Shown in pieces: positions 55,813 to 64,000 of a DNA stretch of 64,000 nucleotides. The DNA lies in the NCBI RefSeq assembly GCF_947507565.1, contig NC_089188.1, forward strand, positions 1,612,001 through 1,676,000, in the 5' to 3' direction. This DNA comes from Oscarella lobularis (Eukaryota > Porifera > Homoscleromorpha > Homosclerophorida > Oscarellidae). The first letter of the stretch is position 1. The number at the start of each line of letters is the position of its first letter. Made by a program: the position numbers and the translations under genes. The notes beneath the pieces were generated by a model that saw only the letters and a list, made by a program, of their open reading frames with translations, did no database searches and was not told the origin of the DNA.

Positions 55813-57768
55813 ATGTCGTCGTATCCCGGTGAAAACGGCGAGAAGCAGGTCGAGTGACTATCGCAATCCTCGAATCGCTTGTCGAGCAATTTTATCAGCC
55901 TATTCTCCGCTCCGTTCATCGTCGCCCGCTTCCGGCACCATCCTCAAGCTCGGGAAGCGAAATGGACATCGTATCGGGACCCGAAAAAGAGGTGCGCGCC
56001 ATTAGTCGCTCTTTTCTATTCGCTCGTAGTGCTATTCCTCTAGCATCACATCCCAATTCCGACGCAGCGCCGCCTTCCGTCCCAATCGGAGAATCAAGAG
56101 GCCGATCTGTCTCTCGCTTTGGCAACGGCCGCCAATCTCCTCAAACCGATCAAACGATACTTTCTCACTCCGGTAAGCCGAAAAGAAAAATTCGTCATTT
56201 TTGATTTATGTATGTGTCTCCATCTTAGTTGGGGTGGCAACCGTGGAATGCGGATTACGAGCAGTCGAAGGCACTGACGATCATCAATTACGTCTATCCC
56301 ATCCTAATAGCCGGTTTTTTGTGCGCCGGCTACGTCATTCAATTCGGCGCTTGCTACAGCAGAGATCACGTCAGTTCTCATCAAACACACACACGAAAGA
56401 AACGAACGATTTTTCATCTTTTTTTTAGCCGATGTATATTTTGGGCAACGTGAGCAAGGAGAGGTATAAGAAATACTGCAACACCTCCAATTCTGTTGAT
56501 GGATCGTTTCAACCGAATTTTTGTCATCATCCCGTGTCTCATTACCTGTTCTCTGACGCCATTCACTTCATTGTATTCCTATATGCGCTCTACGTTTTTC
56601 GGCATAAAAGTGCCTTGGAAGAACTGGCAAGACGAGCCGACGAAGTAAACTAATTAGCAATCTAATATTTGCTATATTAAGTTTTTTTTGATTTAGGCTT
56701 GCAGGGCTGCAGCAGGTTATCCAGTTTTTCTAAAAAGTCTAAAGAGTACATTGAGGTTCAGCAAGAAATACAGTACGTTCTAGATATGAACTCTATTGTC
56801 TGCTTGCAGATGGATCTTTGTTTCTGGCATCGTTTGGGTGAGTCTCAGTCTGACGTCCGGCATTTGCGGCGTGCTCGGACGCATGATCGATTGCACGTGG
56901 AGCCCCAATTGGAATCCGGGCTACAGCTCGTGGATGAAGGCCGAGAAACCGGCGCGAATGTGGCTCGCCACCGTTTTCATGTGGATCGGATTTCTGCTAT
57001 TCGACGTGGTGAACGTCGCCGTGACAATGAGCTACGCCATCCAGTGCCAAACGATCATCGCCACCATACGCTGTGCCAACGTCAAAGTCAAAACGAACGT
57101 GCTGCCTTTGGAAGAGGCGGTGAAGGAATATCACATGACGGGCAAGGCGGTCAATAAACTCAATAAGCAAATGTCCGTGGCCGTTTCAATTGCAGAATTC
57201 AATTTCGGCAATCACACCATATTATGTAAGACGACTGATACTAGAGTCATTCCCATTACGTTTTTTTTTCTAGCTGGATATGCGCTGTTTGATTTGGTGT
57301 CCGATTTCTCAACGCTGTCGAGTAACACTACCAAGGGTCTCTTTATTTTCTCGACTATCACAAGCTTTTGCCTTTGGTTTTTCATCGCTCTGGTGCCGTT
57401 TGTGCAGGTGCAAGTGCGAGCGACGTGGAGTTTGTTGACTCGTATTGTTTTTCTAAGGCTATTCGTTTGTCCAATGCGTGCAAGTCGCCCGTCAAATTGG
57501 CGACTCAATTGAAAACGCGCATTCAGAGGGAACACCAGGATACTCCTGTTGATGAAATCGATTCGTTTCTTCTTTTTCTCAACGGGCAAAATAGAAGGGT
57601 AAGAAAAGTGCGTTGATCTGTTTACTAAGACTCGAGCTTTGTTTGGGGTTAAAGGCTAAATTGTTCGGCGTTCCTATCATTGGCTACTACATCTACGGAT
57701 TTTGTGCTGTTGTCCTGTTTGCCATTCTACTCAGCATTGAATTTATCGCTCTTCCTCTTGACTGGTAA
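55813..57768 (+). CDS. GRL-like 7TM membrane protein, copy B
   Basis: Ten exons (55813-55848, 55899-55991, 56044-56172, 56229-56369, 56429-56644, 56697-56755, 56810-57225, 57274-57407, 57458-57598, 57655-57768) give 492 residues. Exons 1, 7, 8 and 10 have exactly the lengths of copy A (36, 416, 134, 114 nt), and intron phases agree throughout, so the pair arose by tandem duplication. Shared motifs are GWQPW, QFGACYSRDH, HYLFSDAIHFI (KYLFSDIIHFI in A), the DCTW plus SWM loop, MWIGFLLFDVVNVAVT (MWIGFLAFDLVNIAVT in A) and AEFNFGNHTIL (MEFNFVSHSIL in A). The N-terminal exons 2-3 are the most diverged; exon 3 was started at CAT (56044) because only that acceptor keeps the frame into GWQPW. The TAA stop (57766-57768) overlaps a donor-like G|GTAAAT, so an alternative longer C-terminus is possible (next entry). 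Function as for copy A, unproven. Confidence 0.75.
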
Positions 57769-58364
57769 ATCCGAGTACCTTGTTTCCTATGTGTTTCTTC
57801 AATTTCTTGACATATTTGATATTTTAGCGAGAAGTTTAATAACATTAATCCGTGCGTCACAGCTATCCGGGCGTGTCTCCACCGACTCCACGTGGCAAAG
57901 GTAAGCAGCCTCGCTTTTATGAATCCTTTTCCCTTTTGCTCGCAATTCTTCGATCGAGGTAGATACTTGCTCCTCGGGGCCTTCACAGAGATGATCGCAG
58001 AGAGCGTGGCAAACCTTGGGGGCCCCGTTAGAGAAACTGACTGGATATTTGCTCCTTCGACAGAAGAGACGACGACAAAAGACGACGAAAAGCAGACGGT
58101 GAGATAGTCTAAGCATCAGTCGACTCTCCGTAAACTGTAACCGACGCGCCGCCGTCGTGCATGGACGGGTTCCCCTTCGCGAATTGCTTGCACCGTACTG
58201 TGTACAGTACGTACGAAATATTCAGCGTACTGTCATTGCGCGTAACATAAAATCGATTGATCCGTCGGCGTAAAACGTCTGCGGTCTCCCAGTGCGAAGA
58301 TGCTGACTCTCTTTTGTTTTAGATCGACGCGCCCAGGCACACATCATTGCCAATCGTCATCTAG
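57765..58364 (+). CDS. Possible alternative C-terminal exons of copy B
   Basis: If the donor at 57765 (CTG|GTAAAT) is used instead of the stop codon, exons 57863-57900, 58064-58098 and 58323-58364 join in frame. They replace the final Trp by a 38-residue polar tail reading CYPGVSPPTPRGK, EETTTKDDEKQT and IDAPRHTSLPIVI, then TAG. All junctions are GT..AG. The tail is rich in Pro, Thr, Lys and Asp and ends in hydrophobic residues that could form a PDZ ligand. An AATAAA at 58809-58814 could serve this transcript. The first acceptor (CGTCACAG) is weak, and a stronger one at 57826-57827 leads to a less protein-like frame. A separate small gene is another possibility. Confidence 0.35.
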
Positions 58365-58681
58365 AGGACACTAGGGAGGGCTATCTTTTCTCCTTGCGTG
58401 ATCAATTGGCAACGTCTCGGGGGTCTGGCAGGACGGGTGGTCAGCAGACTGCTCGGATTCCGTTCCTCTTCATCCTGTCAGCTCTATGTGTGCGTGTCTC
58501 CATTGGGCTCATGATGGAGGTTGTTGCTTGAAAGTGAAGAGAAGAAGACTTTAGAGTGGTCTCTTTTTTTTGTAGCTTTTTCTGTAATTTGTAGTAGGCG
58601 CATAATACACGCGCGCGCACGCTTGGGGCTTTGTACGCACAGCAACGTAGGTGTGCTGGGTGGTGTGCTGTGTGTTCAAGG

Positions 58682-58704
58682 CCCCCCCCCCCCCCCCCCC
58701 CCCC
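58682..58704 (+). repeat. Poly-C tract, 23 C
   Basis: An uninterrupted run of 23 C follows a TG-rich stretch (GTGTGCTGGGTGGTGTGCTGTGTG). The exact length is subject to sequencing error in homopolymers. Confidence 0.85.
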
Positions 58705-58808
58705 GATGCAGACAATATAACGCGCGTTTTCTTGTAGAGAAAACGTGCGTTATCGTTTGCCAAGTCGCACTCTCGCATGGACGTGTCTTTTTAACAGAAA
58801 CTTTATTA

Positions 58809-58814
58809 AATAAA
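58809..58814 (+). terminator. AATAAA polyadenylation signal
   Basis: AATAAA within ATTAAATAAAATTTG on the + strand, about 1.04 kb after the stop of copy B and about 445 bp after the possible alternative stop at 58364. It is the clearest + strand polyadenylation hexamer I noticed between 57.8 and 58.9 kb. Confidence 0.5.
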
Positions 58815-59861
58815 ATTTGAAAAAGTCCCGGATGTTCAAAACAAAAACAAGCAGAGTTTCCCCTCTCCTCCATCCACCCCCTCGCCCAAACGGGTAAGGC
58901 CAGGTGGGCACCTGCTATGAGCCAAGGGCTCGTGGGGTCACTCCATACTCCCCCGCGGAGGGTGAGCCCGTTTAACCTCCTGGCTCCGAGCCTTGGACTG
59001 TGAAAGTGGCAGCTGGGATGTCAGTCCACTCACAGGTGCAATTCCAAGGGGCGTCACTGTCATTACCCGCCAGTGCCCTGCCTTACACGGGGAGGCGCTC
59101 TATAGCCTCTGCAGAGGTACGGCCTATTTATCGCTCTTGGCCACAGAGGGATGGCTGCGTCTGCCTCGTCGGATTGGGGGAACGACTACACGACAAAACA
59201 ATTGACGAGGAGATCAATGACAAATTACCTTCAATTCAAGGATGACTTGAATAGTGGTGGAGCAACGCACGACCCGCCCGCGATTGTCCCTCCCTTCCTC
59301 TAGTGGCCGTTTCACCAGTACATATTCCGTCGGCTATCACCTAGTCGCCGCTCTCTACGTCTTCGTACATAGTACAATCGGGCTTCCACGACGGAAACGA
59401 AGGCACGAAATGGCTCATCACAAGAACGGCGACCGCAACGGCAAAGAGCACGTCGTCGGCACGAGAACGTTGCAATCAAACACTTATGTTGACGAAAGAC
59501 GTTGGTTGTTCGCCGACTCCTTTGAAGTCGTCGGCGTCCCCAGAACGACGACAAGCGATTGACGTTGGAGAGGGCTCCGCATTGAATTTCGACGCGCGAA
59601 GACGACAACAAAGTGCCCATCGGCGTCGACGAGTCAGAGACGGAGAAGTCAGACCCGGCTGATGAGGCGGCAGAAGTCCCACGCATTTATGAATGAGAGC
59701 AGAGATTGAAGATTGAAGATGCGTTGTTCGATGCACCTATCAAACCACAAGAGACAACATATTAATATTCTCTATATCTAGACGTTAGCCTTCGGGGTAA
59801 GGGATTCTGACGAGGAACGTACACATTGAGAACAGCCCGCTACCAATTGAAACTGCTACTG

Positions 59862-59970
59862 TATGCCTCATGAGAACTGTAAAAGTGGGTTTCTTCAACG
59901 ACAATGCAGTGTTGCCCGTGCGAAACTGTATGAACAAACCCACTTTACAGTTCTCATGATATGAGGCATA
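59862..59970. repeat. Long imperfect hairpin, about 30 bp of stem
   Basis: The left arm 59862-59892 (TATGCCTCAT then GAGAACTGTAAAAGTGGG and TTT) pairs with 59936-59970. The stem is 10 bp, a 5-nt bulge on the right arm, 12 bp, a one-A bulge on the left arm and 8 bp, around a 43-nt loop. Size and near-perfect pairing would suit a microRNA precursor or a short fold-back element. No flanking duplication was seen. Confidence 0.75.
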
Positions 59971-60345
59971 ACGGGTACGGCACGGTTCTCCTAAAAAACG
60001 GTTTCCGGCGATCAGAGAGTCGCTTTTTCTATCGCGAAAATTCGAACTAGAGAGCCAAAAAGAACGTTTTTTACTTCGCGTCTTTTTTTTTTGTTGCCGT
60101 CACTCCCAGCTGCGTAGAATGCGTGGATGAGATATCGCTGAACGCTGCACAGGCAGAAGAAGCGCGAAACGCGTCCACTGCGTGAGATGTCAAGTCGACG
60201 AGCGACGTTTCGCTGATGCCGTCATCGGTGCCGCAGAAGGCAATGCCGTAACGCGACAAACGCAGCTAGAATACGCCGCATTTCTAACCCAACTGTCCGC
60301 ATGCGCAAACGAAAAATCACGTGCCTTCTGATTTTCGTCATGTAC

Positions 60346-60447
60346 CTATGGTTTTTCACCTAAAAACCATTATAGTTCATTGTCTAATTTTGAGGAAAAA
60401 CAGTGAACTATAATAGTTCGCGACCAATTTTGGATGAAAAACCATAG
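60346..60447. repeat. Nested inverted repeat (fold-back)
   Basis: Outer arms CTATGGTTTTTCA (60346-60358) and TGAAAAACCATAG (60435-60447) are exact reverse complements. An inner pair, TTATAGTTCATTGT (60370-60383) and ACAGTGAACTATAA (60400-60413), pairs with one mismatch. The left outer arm can also pair locally (ATGGTTTTT with AAAAACCAT at 60348-60370). It resembles a small fold-back or MITE-like element. Confidence 0.75.
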
Positions 60448-60451
60448 CTAA

Positions 60452-60587
60452 GGCCAGAGAACGGGCGAAACAGTTTTAGGGCCAGAGAACGGGCAAATTA
60501 GTTTTAAAACTAAATCGCCCGTTCTCTGGCCTGAAAACTAATTCGCCCGTTCTCTGGCCTTAAAACTAAATCACCCGTTCTCTGGCC
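60452..60587. repeat. Five 28-bp units in opposing orientation (2 direct, 3 inverted)
   Basis: A 28-bp unit containing GGCCAGAGAACGGGC occurs twice on the + strand (from 60452 and 60480), then three times as its reverse complement (GCCCGTTCTCTGGCC or a one-base variant, ending at 60531, 60559 and 60587). The turn is the palindrome GTTTTAAAAC at 60501-60510. The block can fold into one long hairpin or several alternative ones. It starts 5 bp after the preceding fold-back, so both may be one element. Confidence 0.85.
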
Positions 60588-60704
60588 CTAACGGTCCACG
60601 GCCCAAAATCAACCAAAACCGTGAACCACTTTCTCGGCGACGTTGTTCATGCGCGTGCGAACAAACGCAAGCGTATTTTTAACTAAGCTAGTAAATATGT
60701 TATG

Positions 60705-63700
60705 TTACAAAACCTTCAGCTTGAGTCCTAAGACGCTTTCAATTCGATCGGCTCGATCAAAACCAGCACGAATCATTGCAGCCAACATTGGCGCCGGCAC
60801 GTTGTCAGTGATATCGCTGGAAAAGGCGTGCCATTCCACAATTGCTTTCAAAAGTCTCCGTACTTCATCGCTACTCAGACAATTCAAATGAGTAACTTTA
60901 GCTTCAACCTGTCGAGCGGAAGCCTCAGGCTGAGAAGGCGGCAGTTGGCTGATGCGTTCTTCCCTTAGCCAATTCCCAAATGCAGTCAAGTTTCTCAACG
61001 TCTCGTCGATTTTCAAAATCTCTTCTTCCTTGCCTGTTATAGCCTTTTCGAGTGCCGTCTTCACGGAAGACGGCACGTTTGGTGTCTCGCAGGCTTTTTG
61101 CAAGTGGCCTAATTCCTCTTTGGCTTTTGACAGTTCGTCCGTTCGAGTTCGAAGAGTTTTATCGACGCGTTCTAGTAAGGCAAGAGAGTCGGCAACACTA
61201 GAGACGCTGCACGTCTCGAGAGAGACCGTCGTTCCGTCGTCAAGTTCTATTGGACTGCTCTCAATTGAATGCGTGGAAGCACAGGACAGTCCAACTGACT
61301 TTTCACTCGAACTTCGTTCCTCGAACTCCTTCTCTTCGTCACTCGATACCTCTTTTTCCCCCTCGTCCAGAGTCTCTTTCTCGTTCTCGAAACTTGCCTC
61401 CTCTACGTCCTCTTCCCTGTCTCTTTCCTCCTCGTCAAAAAAGTCGTCCTTTTCTGACGTCGAGTCGCTCTTGTCCTCCTTCTCCTTTTCGTCGTCGTCT
61501 CTCTTCTCCTCGCCGTCATCCTCGCTATCGCTATCGCTTTCGACGACACGTACTCTTCGCTGATCATTACTACTGTCGGTGCCGTCGTCGCCGCCCTCTC
61601 TGCCGCGTCCCTCGTTCTGCTGCATCATTCCCATCAGCATGCTCATTAAATCGCCGCCGCCACCGTCGCCGCCGCCTCCACCGATCAATCCCACATACGC
61701 CGACTCGGGTCTAAACTCGCTCAACGCGTTGTCCACCTGCCAAATGCAGAGCTCGTGCAGCCGATTCAACTCGTTCTCCGTCAGACTTCGCTTGCACGCC
61801 TCGTCGACGAGCCCCAGTACGCGTTCGTGAACGTCCATGAATTCGACGCTGAAGGCGTCGTACGGCACTTTGCGTCCGTCGCCGTTGTGGAGATACGACT
61901 CGCACTGTTCCGGCTCGAACATCGATCCGTGCGACGTGTATCCAATCAGAGCGAAGAGATTTTGGAAGAACGATAGAAGACGAATTGCCGGCGTGTTGGG
62001 CATTTCTTGGATGAACATGTCGATGATTTCTTCGAAGAAGTCCGACAGCTCGCTTCGCTCGCCGTGTCGATCGCCCGTTCGAAGATATTTGAGCGTTTGC
62101 TGTCGAATCGTGCCCCAGAATCCTCGCAATCGAGTGCCGCTCTTTAGAACGTTCATTTTCGTCGCGAGCGCTTCGACGGCGGCGAAACTCGCCACGACTT
62201 CCGCTTCGACGACGCTGAAGAATTGAGATGGCGTGTAGAGGGCAAGAAAGCAGATGCGAAAGCGCAGAATGTAGCCGAGATAGACGACCTGGGATGCTCT
62301 GTCGCCTTACAGAGGGGGAGGGAGAAAAAAATCAATAATTATTTAATGATTTTTTATTAACCGTTTACTAACCTATCGTGTCTATAGGTCGGCGACAGCA
62401 AATATCTCCCTTTGCCATAATGACGTCGTTTTTTACGAGTCGTAAAAAATATTGCATAACCGGTTTGCTTCGTTCCTGATCGCGAAGAATCATCGAACCG
62501 GGATACGTCTAAAAAAACGAACCATGATGATTATCATATCAAGGAGCATTGCACCGACCTCCGCAATCGCCGGCGGAACGTCCTCGTAGCCGAGCAAATA
62601 GATGACGGTCAAGGCGAGACGAGATTTCGAAGCCAAAACGGCGACGTGTTCACTATCTTAATTAAAACCAACCCACGGTATCTCTCCCTCCCCCCAATTC
62701 AAAATTACGAGCACTCACTTTTGATTGCCGCCGAATGATGACTCGAGAAGTCGACGTCGCGTTGCAAGACGTCGGAAACGAGCGTGTACAACGCTTGAAT
62801 GTAGCGCAGATAGAGAAGAGGACCGCCCTCTCGCTTGAGCTCCGTCTAATTAATGAAAAAAAAAGAAAATCGCTTGCCGATCTTTTGATATAACAACGAC
62901 GTTCTCTCTCTCTCTACCAATAGTCGACGAAGGCTCTTCGTTCGACCGTCGACGCCCGATTGCAACGTTCTCGGCTTCAACGAGCCGAACGACTCCGAAC
63001 GAAAGTGAGTCAGCATGTTCTGCGCTTTCCATCGGCAGACGTCGTACAAATTTCCGGCGAATTCGTCGGCAAATTCCGACAGAATCGCGCACGTTTCGTC
63101 GACTCTTCGACCGTATTCGCCGGTAAAAACGTCGCTTCCCAAATCGGCGATCAGCGTCCGATAGGCGGGATACAAGTCCAAGGCAACGCGATCCTGTGCG
63201 CGAGCCAAAGCGTAGAGCACAAACATCGTCTTGGACGCGTACTTCATGACGACTTGCAGATTCGAAGGAACGACGCTTTTCAGTTCATTGGATACGGCAT
63301 CGAAAAAGGCCAATATAGCGCTCTCCAGCGATTCGTCGGAGCAGCTCTTCCCTTCGCTGTATACGTAGCGAACGATCTTGTCCTTGACGTTATCCCACTG
63401 GGTTCGACTGCCGCTCTCCGGTAGCATGACGCACAGCCTGTCGGCTGCCGATTCGATCGCTTCGATTGAGAAGAGGATTCGGCTGCCAAGCGACGGAAAG
63501 AAATATTTGTTGTAATCGTCGTTCGCCGCCGTCAGTCCGAGAAGCTCGAAGAGCGCGTGGTACGTAAGGTAGATCGCCGAAAAACCAAGGTTAGCTAAAT
63601 GTAAAGACGTTGGGGAAGGGGAGCCCCTCTGAGGTACTTGGACTACCGTCATCTGGGAGGGGTCGAGCTGCAAGTGGATCTCGCTGATGAATATATACGG

Positions 63701-64000
63701 CATTGGCAGTCAGTTCTGCAAATGCCTTCAGCGAACATTTATTGCTACGAAGGTCGTCGATAGAGACGCCGTTACTCTGCGCGCAAAGAAAGCGATTCAC
63801 TGAGTTAGATCGCTGAGGAGGAAGCGCTTACGTCGCCATCATTCTCCGTAAATCCTAATAGGCAGAGAAGATGCTGTCCCACCTCGGTCTGTCGGGTCAC
63901 ATTGCTGTAGATATCACCAGCTGAAAGAGGCAAGAATATTATAAGGGTCCTCATGCAATACAGTTATATCTAGATGGTAGCTGGCCAGGATTTTTGACTG
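60705..64000 (-). CDS. Unrecognised multi-exon protein with acidic region (5' end outside window)
   Basis: Eight exons in transcript order (64000-63962 partial, 63920-63832, 63776-63647, 63594-62918, 62845-62719, 62656-62559, 62508-62373, 62305-60705) join in frame with GT..AG introns to about 964 residues ending at TAA 60707-60705. The first ~580 residues look globular and helical (for example YLTYHALFELLGL, MKYASKTMFVLYALARAQDR, LLYLRYIQALYTLVSDV, YILRFRICFLALYTPSQFF). A Gly-rich linker follows, then about 130 residues dominated by Glu, Asp, Ser and Lys. A probable coiled coil (DELSKAKEELGHLQKACE, TGKEEEILKIDETLRNL) and a C-terminal helical stretch ending VLGLKLKVL complete it. I do not recognise the family and assign no function. 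The last exon (1.6 kb) carries the low-complexity part. No signal peptide or clear membrane helix was seen in this portion. Confidence 0.8.

Larger units (their letters stand above)
58831..60704. other. Intergenic region, no confident gene
   Basis: 58831-59300 is GC-balanced and feature-poor. 59300-59700 has short frames on both strands, including an ATG-started + frame (59409-59562, 50 codons, starting MAHHKNGDRNGKEH) and a 124-codon - frame (59686-59312). None has recognisable motifs, good splice context or a conserved look. 59862-59970 and 60346-60587 hold hairpins, listed separately. On the - strand, 60259-60071 is open for 62 codons but begins at TTG. I saw no tRNA, snRNA or transposon coding sequence. 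Confidence 0.5.

Noticed and set aside
58325-58531. Alternative frame of the last exon near 58.3 kb reading ANRHLEDTREGYLFSLRDQL and a hydrophobic end
   Set aside because: It joins well to 58064-58098 but then needs a frame at 57900 that cannot be linked to copy B, and no start codon was found; kept only as an alternative.
58551-58873. Short frames across the poly-C/poly-G tract
   Set aside because: They encode homopolymeric Gly or Pro from the C tract and have no other support.
59312-59686. 124-codon - strand frame and overlapping + strand frames
   Set aside because: Several frames are open together in this CpG-rich stretch, none with motifs or convincing exon borders.
60071-60259. 62-codon - strand frame (SRYGIAFCGTDDG...)
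   Set aside because: It begins at TTG, not ATG, and no upstream exon or family match was found.

Overview
The window is nuclear DNA of a compact animal genome. Genes are cut by many introns of about 45-100 bp with GT..AG ends. Intergenic gaps fall to 93-98 bp, and the gene content is metazoan (filamin repeats, DDX3, cyclin B3, ANKRD39, a UCP5/KMCP1-type carrier). Introns this short together with these genes suggest an early-branching animal, with a sponge the best guess. That is inference; no marker in the window proves the taxon.

Layout: (1) 1-2648, the 3' end of a filamin-repeat gene, + strand, one long exon. (2) 2649-3318, spacer ending in a degenerate 60-84 bp repeat. (3) 3319-45009, one continuous 41.7-kb satellite array of a 25-bp monomer (with 32-bp and shorter variants), organised into a roughly 3.2-kb higher-order repeat with recent multi-kilobase duplications. 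(4) 45010-46182, spacer rich in short inverted repeats. (5) 46183-49167, a complete 17-exon DDX3/PL10 RNA helicase, +. (6) 49284-49930, ANKRD39, -, 3 exons. (7) 50110-51577, cyclin B3, -, 8 exons. (8) 51578-51815, a divergent promoter with CCAAT, CHR-like and CACGTG motifs. (9) 51816-53564, a mitochondrial carrier of the SLC25A14/30 clade, +, 10 exons. (10) 53658-55714 and 55813-57768, two tandem 10-exon paralogues for multi-pass membrane proteins resembling the gustatory-receptor-like (GRL) 7TM family. The second may have alternative 3' exons reaching 58364. (11) 57769-60704, mostly non-coding, with a 23-bp poly-C tract, one long imperfect hairpin and two fold-back repeats. (12) 60705-64000, the 3' part of an unrecognised multi-exon gene on the - strand with a Glu/Asp/Ser-rich region.

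Exon structures were built by hand. For each gene the splice sites keep the reading frame, and the product matches remembered family members in length and motifs (DDX3 638 aa, ANKRD39 181 aa, cyclin B3 370 aa, carrier 296 aa, GRL-like 496 and 492 aa). The genes do not form one pathway. The notable parts are the satellite with its layered duplication history, the paired receptor-like genes, and the cell-cycle-type promoter of cyclin B3.
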